The position numbers and the translations under genes were made by a program. From contig CAWKPF010000003.1 in the NCBI GenBank assembly GCA_963851415.1, positions 2,418,001 to 2,482,000 of the forward strand: a DNA stretch of 64,000 bases. The letters are read 5' to 3'. This DNA is from CAWKPF01 sp963851415 (GTDB lineage Bacteria > Acidobacteriota > Thermoanaerobaculia > Multivoradales > Multivoraceae). Below, piece by piece: positions 41,774 through 50,686 of the stretch; positions within the stretch are counted from its first letter, which is position 1; every line of letters starts with the position of its first letter. Under the pieces are notes generated by a model. It made no database searches and was not told where the DNA came from. It saw nothing but the letters and a program-made list of their open reading frames with translations.

Positions 41774-44212
41774 TCACGTCCCCAACACCATCTCGTTCAA
41801 CATCCGCACACTCTCGAGCGCTGCACTCACCGGATCGAGAGCGGTGTCGGCGATGCCGGAGACGACCCGAGTGATGTTGTGGTCAACAGCGCCGCGCGAG
41901 GCCCAAAGAGTGACCGGGGGCGCCGTGAGGTAGACCGAGTAGGCGTGGTGGCCCGAGCCCGGGCGCTCGCCGATCACGTGAAGGATGGCGGCGCGGGAGG
42001 CAGGCTCGCGCCCGGCTCCGAAGAGAATCTCACCGATCCGATAGCCGGCACGAACACGCCCTCGCCTCACCACGATCAGCTCGGGTGCCGGCGCGAAGCC
42101 GGCGGCCCGAAGCTCCGGTCCGATGCGCTCGAGGAAGGGCTCGAGGTGTCCGGGATCGGTCAGCGAAAACGCGTTGAGGCCATCCGAGACGATGATCTGC
42201 ACATCGTAGGCGTCCTCTCTCTGCCGTCGCAGACGCTCGAGCAACGCGACGGACTCGCCGGTCAACTGCTCCCCCGAGGGAGGATGCAGCACATAGTCGT
42301 TCCGATCCACCGAACGGCTCGACACCGCGACAGCACTCGACAGTCCTTCGGCGAAGCCGTCCGGTAGCTCCTCCCAGATGCACCGCTTCGAGTCTTCGTA
42401 GAGGAACCGCAACCGCTCCCGGGTCGCCGGCTCGAGCTCCCAGATCTCGTCACCGTGGCCCTCGGCGACGAACACGCCCCGATCCCTCACGGCGGCGATC
42501 TGGCGTCGGCCTTCGGCGAGAATCTCCTCCTCCGGTCTCAGGTCGCCCTTGCGGCGCCGATACTCGAGGTACACCCAGACCGGTTGCCCGAAGCGCTCGG
42601 TGGGTTGCCCCTTGGGGTCGATGACCCCGATCTCCTGAAAGAAGGACCACATCGCGTCGTTCACCCGGTAGCCGTGGACCGCCCGAATCCGCACGTGGTC
42701 CTGATACCCGGTCGTGAGGTAGCTCAGCATCGGATCGTTCTTGGTCGGTAGTGCCATCAGGTAGGCCGGGTTCGCCGGTATGATCTGATCGATACACCAG
42801 TCGAGGTCGTCGAGATCGACATCCATGTGAAGGGTCGAGCAGATGTCGAGCCCGATCGCGAGGCCGTGCAGCTTCCCCATCACCGTGTCCTCGAGGCAGC
42901 AGCGCACGAGCTGCTCGCGAGTGCGAAAAACCTCCGGACCGATGAATCCGGCCACGTCGTTGACGTGAACCCAGGGCTCGAGATCCCGGCCGGCCGCCTC
43001 CTGGGCCGCCGCCACCTCGCGCTTGAGAGCTCTCGCGAAGCCGTACTTGCGGGCCTCGTGGATCACCATGTCGAAGCCCTTGCCGTGACCGTTGGTCGCG
43101 TCGGCGCCCTGGCCGGTCTCGAAATAGAGCCCGTATTTTCCCCCTCTCGCCGCGGCGTGTGCAGCCATCTTCTGCACCGAGATGTCGAACGTTCGATTGG
43201 CGTCTTCGACCCCGGCAAGGCTCTGGAACCAGAGGGCCGTCGTCCCGGGGTGGTCCTGTTCGACCGCCGCCTGAACGTCGATGTGGGCGAGAACGCAGTG
43301 CGGAAGCACGTCCTCGAGCCCGAAGGTGGCGATGAGATCTGCCAGGGTCAGTTCGATCTCGGTCACCGAGTCCTGCTCGCTCGACACCGGATTCGTGCCC
43401 AGCAGCATGTCCCCCACGGCATAGGACCAACCGTCGAAGACCTGCCATGCGATGTCCTCGACGTCGTCCGTCGGAGAGTTCGGCTGAATTCGAGCCGAGA
43501 GATAGCCCTCGGCGCCCAGGCGCGAGCCGGGCAGCGGAGAGAAGATCTTCTGGCTCACCGCGATCAGCTCCGCGTTGCTCATCAGCTTCACGACGAAGGC
43601 GATGACGTCGCTGTCGAGCCCGGCCAGAATGGAGGAGATGGCCACCGAGTCCTCGGCCAGGAGGAACTCCGCCAGCTGACCGACGGTCCAGTCGGCGAGT
43701 CTCTCCGCCACCGATCGATCCACCACTGACGCCGCGTAGCGCGAGACTTCGTCTTCGAAGACCGGATGAGCGAGCAGGTCGCTGATCCGGGTCTTCGCGA
43801 GCAGCTCTCGCGCGATCTCGCGTGTCGAGTCGTCCGGTGCAGCGACGCCTTCGGCTTCGTCACCCTCTTTGAAGGCGTTCGCGGCGCCGAGGACCCGACG
43901 ATAGGCCTCCCCGTCGAAGCCGCCGAACCGACGATCCAGATAGGCGAAGAGGTCCTCGTCGGCCGCCGACGGGGAGAGAAGCGCGTCCTCCTCCGTCGTT
44001 TCGCCGACGACCCGCTCTCCACTGTCCCCGCAGCCCAGCGTCAGAGTCGACGCTCCGAGCACCACCCCACCGAGAAACGTCCTCCTGGCGATCTCCGGAG
44101 TCCGGTCGCGCAACGACTCGGCGCTCTCCTCCTTCTCGGTTCGATCGTCTCGAGGCGAGGGCGAATCACCGAGAGCAGAGCCGTTTCGTCGAGGCCTCGG
44201 TCCTGTACTCAT
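41774..44212 (-). CDS. Ethanolamine ammonia-lyase large-small subunit fusion with a Tat lipoprotein signal
   Basis: An 812-residue protein. Residues 1-61 hold a twin-arginine signal (RRTFLGG, Arg43-Arg44) followed by a hydrophobic stretch and a lipobox ending at Cys61 (LTLGC). Residues about 90-550 match EutB: ARIQPN, VGDMLLGTNPV, LWFQSLAGVE, LYFETGQG and HMDVDLDDLD. These keep the Arg, Gln, Asn, two Glu and Asp that I recall as active-site residues of EutB. Residues about 560-812 match EutC (DVQIIVSDGLNAFSLTD, IGERPGSG, YLTAPP, NITRVVSGI). The enzyme uses adenosylcobalamin to split ethanolamine into acetaldehyde and ammonia. EutB and EutC are normally separate, cytosolic proteins. No eutA, permease or microcompartment genes are nearby. 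ATG 44212 follows GGGGAG. Confidence 0.82.
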   Translation of the reverse strand: MSTGPRPRRNGSALGDSPSPRDDRTEKEESAESLRDRTPEIARRTFLGGVVLGASTLTLGCGDSGERVVGETTEEDALLSPSAADEDLFAYLDRRFGGFDGEAYRRVLGAANAFKEGDEAEGVAAPDDSTREIARELLAKTRISDLLAHPVFEDEVSRYAASVVDRSVAERLADWTVGQLAEFLLAEDSVAISSILAGLDSDVIAFVVKLMSNAELIAVSQKIFSPLPGSRLGAEGYLSARIQPNSPTDDVEDIAWQVFDGWSYAVGDMLLGTNPVSSEQDSVTEIELTLADLIATFGLEDVLPHCVLAHIDVQAAVEQDHPGTTALWFQSLAGVEDANRTFDISVQKMAAHAAARGGKYGLYFETGQGADATNGHGKGFDMVIHEARKYGFARALKREVAAAQEAAGRDLEPWVHVNDVAGFIGPEVFRTREQLVRCCLEDTVMGKLHGLAIGLDICSTLHMDVDLDDLDWCIDQIIPANPAYLMALPTKNDPMLSYLTTGYQDHVRIRAVHGYRVNDAMWSFFQEIGVIDPKGQPTERFGQPVWVYLEYRRRKGDLRPEEEILAEGRRQIAAVRDRGVFVAEGHGDEIWELEPATRERLRFLYEDSKRCIWEELPDGFAEGLSSAVAVSSRSVDRNDYVLHPPSGEQLTGESVALLERLRRQREDAYDVQIIVSDGLNAFSLTDPGHLEPFLERIGPELRAAGFAPAPELIVVRRGRVRAGYRIGEILFGAGREPASRAAILHVIGERPGSGHHAYSVYLTAPPVTLWASRGAVDHNITRVVSGIADTALDPVSAALESVRMLNEMVLGT

Positions 44213-44337
44213 CTCGAAAGGCTCCCCGTCCCGTACGATCCGCGTTCCGAGTGCCGACTGGCCGGTCGGGGATCGAGTCCATGTCGGCGGCACCAGAGGC
44301 GCACCGCGGCTGATCTCGCGTGAGAGCTGCCAGGCAG

Positions 44338-44931
44338 CTACATGTTCTTCTTCATCTTCTCCCACTTCTGGACCATCTTGTCGAGCGCTTTCTCGAGCTT
44401 CTTGGTCGCTTTGCTGGGGTTCTCGGGGATCGTTCCAACGGCCTTCCCTCGCCAGATCACCTGCTGCTCCCTGGCATCGTAGATGTCGACGACGAGGGTG
44501 CCCTTCTGGTAGGTGCTGACACTCGACGTGGTCCCTCCCATCCCCATCCGGCGGCCCCAGAAGGGATCGTAGTACCAACCTCCGCCGTAGCCGTAGCCAT
44601 AGCTCGACGTGTTGACGCTGTACTCGGTCTTCTCCTCGCCGTGGTACGTGATGTAGAGATCGGGGCTCTCGTTGTCCTCGATCAGACCACTGGCGGTCAT
44701 GTAGTGCTCGAGGGCGTTCTTGATGACCGAGTGAGCCAAGGGGTCATCCACCTGGGTATCCCGGGTGTTCAGCCAGGCAAAGGACGTGTAGGAGTCGAAG
44801 TCGGCCTGCCGGTCGTAGTCGACGTAGACCTTTTGCGCGGTTGCGGGAGACGCGAGACCACAGAGCAGGACTACAGAAAGTGCCGGGAAGGAAAGCCCCC
44901 GCGACGAAAGAAAAGGAGCTAGACAGCGCAT
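44338..44931 (-). CDS. DUF4136 secreted protein
   Basis: A 197-residue protein with a signal peptide (ending PATAQ) and the DUF4136 pattern: VYVDYDRQADFDSYTSFAWL, 'IKNALEHYMTASGLIEDNESPDLYITYHGEEK', a Gly/Tyr-rich segment (SYGYGYGGGWYYDPFWG) and 'GTLVVDIYDAREQQVIWRGKAVGTI'. These are small periplasmic or outer-membrane proteins of unknown function, often lipoproteins; here the lipobox is missing. Start ATG 44931 has GGAGG 7 bases before it. It lies between the ABC permease and the EutBC-like gene on the same strand. Confidence 0.85.
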   Translation of the reverse strand: MRCLAPFLSSRGLSFPALSVVLLCGLASPATAQKVYVDYDRQADFDSYTSFAWLNTRDTQVDDPLAHSVIKNALEHYMTASGLIEDNESPDLYITYHGEEKTEYSVNTSSYGYGYGGGWYYDPFWGRRMGMGGTTSSVSTYQKGTLVVDIYDAREQQVIWRGKAVGTIPENPSKATKKLEKALDKMVQKWEKMKKNM

Positions 44932-45059
44932 GTGAGAACCTCCGAGCCGGTCTCGGTCCGACACTCCCGGCGGACTGCGCCGCCGGTGGATGCCGGGCCA
45001 GTAGATGGACTTGCTGAGGTCCCGATTGTACAGAACGAGAATCGCCGCACTGCGCGACG

Positions 45060-45875
45060 TCATACGGTCGCGATGTCGCGGCGGGAGAAGGCCACGAGCG
45101 CGCCGACCCACCCGACCAGGGTCAGAAGGGACAAGACCGCCAGGTCGCCCACCATGGGCCCGCCCTGCTCCACAATGGGCTGTGGCCGATAGTAGTGAAA
45201 CACCGACAGCACATCCAGAAGCTCGATTCGACTCCACAGATTGGCCAGCAGGTTGAGCAGGAACGAGACGATCACGAAGCCGAGCCCGCGCCCCAACGCC
45301 CGCCCGTAGTCCGAGGCCGTGGCCGAAAAGAAGAGTGCGACGCCCGACACGGCACAGAAGAGAGCCATGAGGTTGGCCGCGACCCAGCGCAGGCTGCCGA
45401 GGCTCTCGGGGATCTCGATCCCTCCGATCTCCAGACCCGCTCGAAACGACAGCCACAGGACCAGGGTCTGGAGCAACAGCGCCCCCAGCAGCACGACCAC
45501 GCACGCCGCGACTGGCTGCCACCGGGCCACCGGATAGGAAAGCAGGAGATCGATCGTGCCTCGATCGACCTCACCGGCCAGTGACCGAGTCGCAACCGAG
45601 ATCACGACCACCGAAAACAGGGTCAGGACGAAGGGATGGGTGAACAGCGTCATCATCCAGGTCTCGAGGGGAGTCAGGCTTCCGAAGAGCCCACCAAACA
45701 GGCCACTCAACAGCTCTGGCGAGACCCGAGAGAGCATGTCCATGCTGGTGTCGCCGAAGGGAGCGAAGAGATACGTGCCGAGCGTGAAGAACACCCCGAG
45801 CAGAGTGAAGCAGAAGAGGAGAACGAAGCGCTGTTCGCTCACGATCTTGCCGACCAGCACGAGGAGCATCCTCAT
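45060..45875 (-). CDS. ABC-2-type transporter permease
   Basis: A 271-residue membrane protein with six hydrophobic helices and the ABC-2 permease segment 'SLAGEVDRGTIDLLLSYPVARWQPVAACVVV'. It resembles permeases of the NosY/YhaP-like class, which partner a single ATPase. The start ATG overlaps the ATPase stop (ATGA), so the two proteins are made together. The substrate is unknown. Confidence 0.88.
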   Translation of the reverse strand: MRMLLVLVGKIVSEQRFVLLFCFTLLGVFFTLGTYLFAPFGDTSMDMLSRVSPELLSGLFGGLFGSLTPLETWMMTLFTHPFVLTLFSVVVISVATRSLAGEVDRGTIDLLLSYPVARWQPVAACVVVLLGALLLQTLVLWLSFRAGLEIGGIEIPESLGSLRWVAANLMALFCAVSGVALFFSATASDYGRALGRGLGFVIVSFLLNLLANLWSRIELLDVLSVFHYYRPQPIVEQGGPMVGDLAVLSLLTLVGWVGALVAFSRRDIATV

Positions 45876-46813
45876 CGAGCCCGCTCCCCCGCCAATTCGC
45901 CCCGATAGTGCTCGAAGAACACCTCCTCGAGGGTCAGCGGCTCGACGGACAGCTGATCTACGGTGTGTCGAGCCAGGGTCTTGACCAGTCGATCGATCTC
46001 ACCGCGCACGGTGAGCTCGAGCACCTCACCCTCGCGTTGGACGACGAAGCCGGCCTCTTCGAGCTCTGCCTGTGCGGCGATCGCGGCGGAGTCGGCGTCG
46101 GGGCCCGACGTGAACGACGCCGTGACCCTGCGCAGCTGTAGCTCGTCGAGCAGCGCGACGCTGCGCAGCTCGAGCAGCTCCCCCGCTCGGATGATCGCGA
46201 CTCGATCGCACAGCTTCTCCACCTCGGAGAGGATGTGCGACGAGAAGAAGATCGTCGATCCTCTATCCCGAGCCTCCCGCAGGATCCCGTACACCTGCTG
46301 TTGGATCAGAGGATCCAGTGCCGACGTCGGCTCGTCGAGCACGAGGAGCTCCGGCTCGTGCATCAACGCCTGCACGATGCCGAGCTTCTGGCGATTGCCT
46401 TTCGAGTACGCTCGAACGCGCTTGCCGAGGTCGAGCTCGAGGCGCTCCGCCAACTCCTCGTAGCGCCGCGCGAGCGCAGCCTGGTCACCGCCGCGCAGCC
46501 GGGCCATCAATTGCAGGAAACCCCGTCCGTCGCGTCGGGGATAGAGCCGGATCTCTCCGGGCAGATAGCCGGTTCTCCGACGGACCGAGACCGAGTCGGC
46601 CCAGCAATCGTGCCCTGCCACGTGGGCCACACCAGCACTCGGTCGCAGGAAGCCGAGGATCAATCGAATCGTGGTTGTCTTGCCGGCACCATTCGGGCCC
46701 AGATAGCCGAAGATCTCACCTCTGCGCAACTCCAGATCGAGTCCGCGCAAGGCCCGCAACGGTCCGTAGCTCTTTGCCAGGGACCGGGCCTGCAGCACCG
46801 GGGCTTCGTTCAT
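45872..46813 (-). CDS. ABC transporter ATP-binding protein
   Basis: A 313-residue ATPase: Walker A GPNGAGKTTTIR, Q-loop region, signature YSKGNRQKLGIVQAL (variant of LSGGQ), Walker B ELLVLDEPTSALDP, and H-loop IFFSSHIL. The C-terminal 90 residues form the accessory region common in ABC-2 exporters. The signature reads SKGNRQK rather than SGGQRQR, common in this subfamily. The start ATG 46813 places 'VLQARSLAKSYGPLRAL' at the N-terminus and lies 4 bases after the thioredoxin-like gene stop, so three genes are tightly packed. Confidence 0.92.
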   Translation of the reverse strand: MNEAPVLQARSLAKSYGPLRALRGLDLELRRGEIFGYLGPNGAGKTTTIRLILGFLRPSAGVAHVAGHDCWADSVSVRRRTGYLPGEIRLYPRRDGRGFLQLMARLRGGDQAALARRYEELAERLELDLGKRVRAYSKGNRQKLGIVQALMHEPELLVLDEPTSALDPLIQQQVYGILREARDRGSTIFFSSHILSEVEKLCDRVAIIRAGELLELRSVALLDELQLRRVTASFTSGPDADSAAIAAQAELEEAGFVVQREGEVLELTVRGEIDRLVKTLARHTVDQLSVEPLTLEEVFFEHYRGELAGERAR

Positions 46814-46817
46814 GGGC

Positions 46818-47303
46818 CTAGAGCGAGGCCGCCTTCTCGAGCTGCTCCACGAAATCCTCGGCATCGAGCAAGCGAGGCTTGCCGCTCTCCTCGGTGAAGC
46901 GCTGCACTCGAGACATCGTCTTGCTCTTGCTGCTGTGCATCACGAGCACGGGAAATCCCCGGACCCGGTACATGTTCGCGATTTCGCGCTCGGCTCTCCC
47001 GTGCTCGGGATTGACTCTCACCTTGATGATCGTGTCGAGATACTCGATCACCGGCCGCTCGGTGAGCAGGACCCTCTCGAACTGCCGACAGTAGCCGCAC
47101 CAGTCGGCATAGAAGTACACGAACATCGGCTTGCCGGTTGCCTGCTGCTCGGCAATGGCGTCTCGAAAGCCGTCGACGCCCTCGTACCAGCCGCTGAAGT
47201 CGGCGCGTGGCTCCTGCGCAGCAGCCAGGGTCGGCCCCCAGAAGAGGCCGACCAGGAAGACCGAGATCACAAAGACCGAGCATCGAATACGGTTGGGCTT
47301 CAT
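46818..47303 (-). CDS. Secreted thioredoxin-like protein
   Basis: A 161-residue protein: signal peptide (RCSVFVISVFLVGLFWGPTLAAAQ), then a thioredoxin fold with the redox motif WCGYC in 'VYFYADWCGYCRQF', and the cis-Pro segment RVRGFPVLVMH. This is like the thioredoxin_2/DsbD-C group working in the periplasm. It heads the thioredoxin-ATPase-permease cluster. GAGG lies about 9 bases before ATG 47303. Its partner could be the exported product of the ABC transporter, but this is only inference. Confidence 0.85.
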   Translation of the reverse strand: MKPNRIRCSVFVISVFLVGLFWGPTLAAAQEPRADFSGWYEGVDGFRDAIAEQQATGKPMFVYFYADWCGYCRQFERVLLTERPVIEYLDTIIKVRVNPEHGRAEREIANMYRVRGFPVLVMHSSKSKTMSRVQRFTEESGKPRLLDAEDFVEQLEKAASL

Positions 47304-47464
47304 TGCACTTTGCCTCGAAAGCTGGGAACGAAAGAGCGGTCGGACACCCACTGATTCGCGCCAGCGGGGCACTCGGATTGCCCGAATCTACAGATTCTAG
47401 CGCCATCGGCCCGGTTGCGCCCGGAACGGACGGCCTCCCGCTTCGAGCGACCGGTCGACGCAGA

Positions 47465-49258
47465 TCACCCGCGTTCCGGCCTCGACACCGAGGTCAGGCC
47501 CTCTGACTCCACCCCGTCCTCCTCCGGGGCTCCGTACTCCTGGATGAGCGGCCGCGTTCGCGCCAATCGCTCCTCGGCGACTCGGATCAGCTCGCGCAGC
47601 CCTCGTCGCTCGGTAGCTGACACCGCTACGCCGTCGTAGCGGCGCCCCAGGGCCTCGGCTTCGGCCGGGGAGAGAAGATCGCTCTTGTTCAGCACCATCA
47701 ACTGGGGCACGTTCTCGGTGTGCAGCTCCTCCAGCACCTTGTCGACCGCTTCGATCTTGGCCTCGAGCTCGGGATCGGAGGCGTCGACCACGTGCAACAG
47801 GAGGTCGGCGTCGGCCAGCTCTTCCATGGTCGCCCGGAACGCGGTCAACAGATCAGGCGGCAGGTCTTCGATGAACCCGACCGTGTCGGTGATGACCACC
47901 TCGCCCTCGCGCGGGAAGCGTAGTCGCCGGCTGGTCGGATCGAGAGTCATGAAGAGCTGGTCGGCCGCCTCGATGTCGCTCTTGGTCAGCGCGTTGAGCA
48001 AGGTGCTCTTTCCGGCATTGGTGTATCCGACGATCGACAGTACGGGCAGATCGCTGTCGCGGCGGCGGCGGCGGCGCACGTCTCGCTGCTGGGAGAGTTT
48101 CTCGATCTGCTTCTCGAGCTTGCGGATGCGGTCGCGGATGCGCCGACGTCCGACCTCCATCACGGTCTCACCCGGTCCTCGGCCGCCGATTCCGCCGGTC
48201 AGGCGCGAGAGGCCGGCATCCTTGTCCGTCAAGCGAGGCAAGGAGTACTTGAGCTGCGCCAACTCGACCTGGAGCTTGCCGTCACGGGACTTGGCCCGCT
48301 GCGCGAAGACGTCGAGGATCAGCTGGGTCCGGTCGATCGCTTTGAGGCCGGTGGCATCCTCGAACGCTCGCGACTGGGCCGGCTTGAGGTCGATGTCGAA
48401 GATCGCCACCGAGGCATTGCGCCGCATTCCCTCGAGCACGATGTCGGGGAGCTTGCCCTTTCCGACTACGGTGCTGGGGTGAATCCGGCCGCGCTTCTGT
48501 CTCAACTCCCCGACGACGTCGACGTTGGCAGAGCGAGCCAGCTCCAGTGTCTCTTCGAAGTGCGCATCGTCGGGCGTCACGCCGATCACCAGCACTCGCT
48601 CGCGCTCGGTCTCGCCGACCCGCACCCGCGACTGCCGAGCCAACTCGTCCTCGAGCGCTCGGATGGTGTCGTCGAAGTGGAAATCGAGACGATCGAGCGA
48701 TGCGGCCTCATGATGAACGAACGGAGACTCGCCATTCTCCTGCCCCTCGGCCAGCTCGAGCTGGGAAGGAGCGAGGTGGGCGACCTCGACTCGACCCGGC
48801 CGGCCGTCGTCACGAGCCTCGATCATCGCCACACAGTCCAGGCGCAGGAGTGCCAGATCGTTGAGGTCGTCTCGGGTCAGAGGCTCCCCCTTGAGATGCG
48901 TGTGCACCAACCGGAGGCCACGGAATCGACCCAGTCCCCCGCGCAGACGACCGACATCGGGAACCTCGATCTGTCCTGCGTCTCCCACCGCCACCTTCTG
49001 CACATGCCCGTCGCGACCGATCAGCACACCGACCTGACGTCCCAGCTCTCGAGACAACCCGGTCAGGTGACGAGCCAGTTCGAGGGTGCAGACTTCGTCC
49101 GGGGGCACCCGCCTGCGGTAGGTGCGCTCCAACGCTCGCCGCTGCGAGGTCTTGATGCCGTGGAGGTTGCCGTAGAGCTGAGAAATGGTGCGGGTCTCTG
49201 AGGAGGCGAGTCTTCGTCGAGCTCTCAGCCTACACCACTGCCCCAGGATCCAGGGCAC
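47465..49258 (-). CDS. hflX: GTPase HflX, long N-terminal form
   Basis: A 597-residue HflX. Residues 25-190 form the extra N-terminal domain of the long bacterial form (ISQLYGNLHGIKTSQRRALERTYRRRVPPDE, LVHTHLKGEPLTRDDLNDLA). The HflX N-domain follows (TVVGKGKLPDI ... LIL-D-FAQRAKS), then the glycine-rich linker GGIGGRGPGET, and the GTPase with GYTNAGKSTLLN, DTVGFIEDLP and LNKSD. HflX splits stalled or hibernating ribosomes under heat and other stress. The only in-frame start before the conserved region is GTG 49258. The homologous region begins at ISQLYGN (about residue 25), so an unusual start closer to it is possible. Confidence 0.93.
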   Translation of the reverse strand: MPWILGQWCRLRARRRLASSETRTISQLYGNLHGIKTSQRRALERTYRRRVPPDEVCTLELARHLTGLSRELGRQVGVLIGRDGHVQKVAVGDAGQIEVPDVGRLRGGLGRFRGLRLVHTHLKGEPLTRDDLNDLALLRLDCVAMIEARDDGRPGRVEVAHLAPSQLELAEGQENGESPFVHHEAASLDRLDFHFDDTIRALEDELARQSRVRVGETERERVLVIGVTPDDAHFEETLELARSANVDVVGELRQKRGRIHPSTVVGKGKLPDIVLEGMRRNASVAIFDIDLKPAQSRAFEDATGLKAIDRTQLILDVFAQRAKSRDGKLQVELAQLKYSLPRLTDKDAGLSRLTGGIGGRGPGETVMEVGRRRIRDRIRKLEKQIEKLSQQRDVRRRRRRDSDLPVLSIVGYTNAGKSTLLNALTKSDIEAADQLFMTLDPTSRRLRFPREGEVVITDTVGFIEDLPPDLLTAFRATMEELADADLLLHVVDASDPELEAKIEAVDKVLEELHTENVPQLMVLNKSDLLSPAEAEALGRRYDGVAVSATERRGLRELIRVAEERLARTRPLIQEYGAPEEDGVESEGLTSVSRPERG

Positions 49259-49372
49259 CCTGCGCTAGCATCACCGAGTCCTCTTTCGACCACTTCAACG
49301 CCCCGCACTCGTGGCTCCCCTCTGTTTGCCAACGTCCGGAGTTGCCGAGATCCCACCAGGGAGACCTGAATC

Positions 49373-50662
49373 GTGAATGGAGTCCACGCCGTTCTGCTCG
49401 AAGACCTCGAGCGCGCACTCGCTGGACAGCCCGTCACCGACGCATGGCAGAAGGAGCGCAGCCTGGGATTCGGCGCCTGGACGCTGGGCGGCTCCGGGTC
49501 GATGAACATCCCGCGTATGGCCAATGCCCTGGCGCTCTACGACGGGGACTCGAAGCAGATCGAGCAGAGTGCCGAATGGTGGCAGACCCTGGTCACGCGC
49601 GAGGAGGAAGGGATCGTGCTGGAGGACGGATCGGGCATCCGAACGGCATTCTCGTGGAGCACCTTCGAGTTCTTCTCACCGCTCTACGACGCCTGGATGT
49701 GGATTGCCGAGGCCTGCGGCTACCTCTTCGCCTCCGACGCCGCAACCAAGAGGGCACTGCAGGATGCGCTGCGCAGGCGAACGGCACTCTGGACCGCAGC
49801 CTCCCTGCAGTATCTCGAGTATCGCAGCGAGTCTTCGGGCAAGATCCGATGGGCCGGCCCCGGTGGCCTGCCCGCCGGACTCAGAGGATCGCGACTGCGA
49901 TTCTGGGACAGCAACCTGATCGGCTCCCGCGCGGTGGGCCTGCCCGCGGTGATCGACAAGCTCGGATCCAGCAGCCAGATCAACCGGATGGCGGACGCCG
50001 TTCTCGCGCGCACCGATTGGTTGACCGAGAGCGAACAGCGAGATCTCCGAGCGATGCTCGCAGGGGCTCCAGCGGCGACCTGGATCGACGGCTTGCTCAC
50101 CTCGACCGTGGCGCTGGTTCCCTACTGGCTCCGCTCGGGCACGGAGTCCGTGGCGAGCGGACTCCTCTCCTTCATGGCGGGAGGGAACACCTCGGCACTC
50201 TGGGGCACGGTGGTGACTGCGAACGAGATCGACTACTCGTTCCCCTACTCCAAGGACCGGGTGCGATCCGGCGACCCCGAGTTGGGCCGGGGATTCGCCT
50301 GGGCCCAGGGAGGCCGGCTCTACGCCCAGAATCTCACCGACGCCGAGGCGGCGAGAAACGGTGAAGAGAACCAGTACGTCGACTCGATCCCCGCCCGACC
50401 CGACGAGGAGGGGCGGCAGTTCCGGGTGCTGGATCTCGACGAGGGAGGGGGAATCGAGCCACCGCTTCCGGGGGGTGGAGCTGGCGATCTGGAAGCGTTG
50501 CGGGCCCAGATTCAAGAGGACGTTCGAGTGTCGACGAACGAGAACCTGCGTGGGGTGGTCGACGACGCGGTGCGGACGCAAACGGTGGATGACAACCGGC
50601 GCGTGATCAACCGAGCGTTCGATGAGTTCGACGGCGGCGACAAGCCGCCTCCTGCCGTGTAG
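49373..50662 (+). CDS. Orphan protein of unknown function
   Basis: Not recognised. The 429-residue product starts with GTG 49373, 9 bases after GGGAGA. It has no signal peptide and few hydrophobic segments (one around residues 240-255, LLTSTVALVPYWL). Residues 1-330 look globular, with many aromatic residues (FSWSTFEFFSPLYDAWMWIAEACGYLF; RFWDSNLIG; YSFPYSKDRV). Residues 335-429 are acidic and low-complexity, including GGGIEPPLPGGGAGD, then a coiled-coil-like segment (LEALRAQIQEDVRVSTNENLRGVVDDAV). It is divergent from hflX. The inverted-repeat-rich intergenic region begins 25 bases after its stop. Confidence 0.6.
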   Translation: MNGVHAVLLEDLERALAGQPVTDAWQKERSLGFGAWTLGGSGSMNIPRMANALALYDGDSKQIEQSAEWWQTLVTREEEGIVLEDGSGIRTAFSWSTFEFFSPLYDAWMWIAEACGYLFASDAATKRALQDALRRRTALWTAASLQYLEYRSESSGKIRWAGPGGLPAGLRGSRLRFWDSNLIGSRAVGLPAVIDKLGSSSQINRMADAVLARTDWLTESEQRDLRAMLAGAPAATWIDGLLTSTVALVPYWLRSGTESVASGLLSFMAGGNTSALWGTVVTANEIDYSFPYSKDRVRSGDPELGRGFAWAQGGRLYAQNLTDAEAARNGEENQYVDSIPARPDEEGRQFRVLDLDEGGGIEPPLPGGGAGDLEALRAQIQEDVRVSTNENLRGVVDDAVRTQTVDDNRRVINRAFDEFDGGDKPPPAV

Positions 50663-50686
50663 CTGTGGCGTTCCCAGGGGGGGTTG

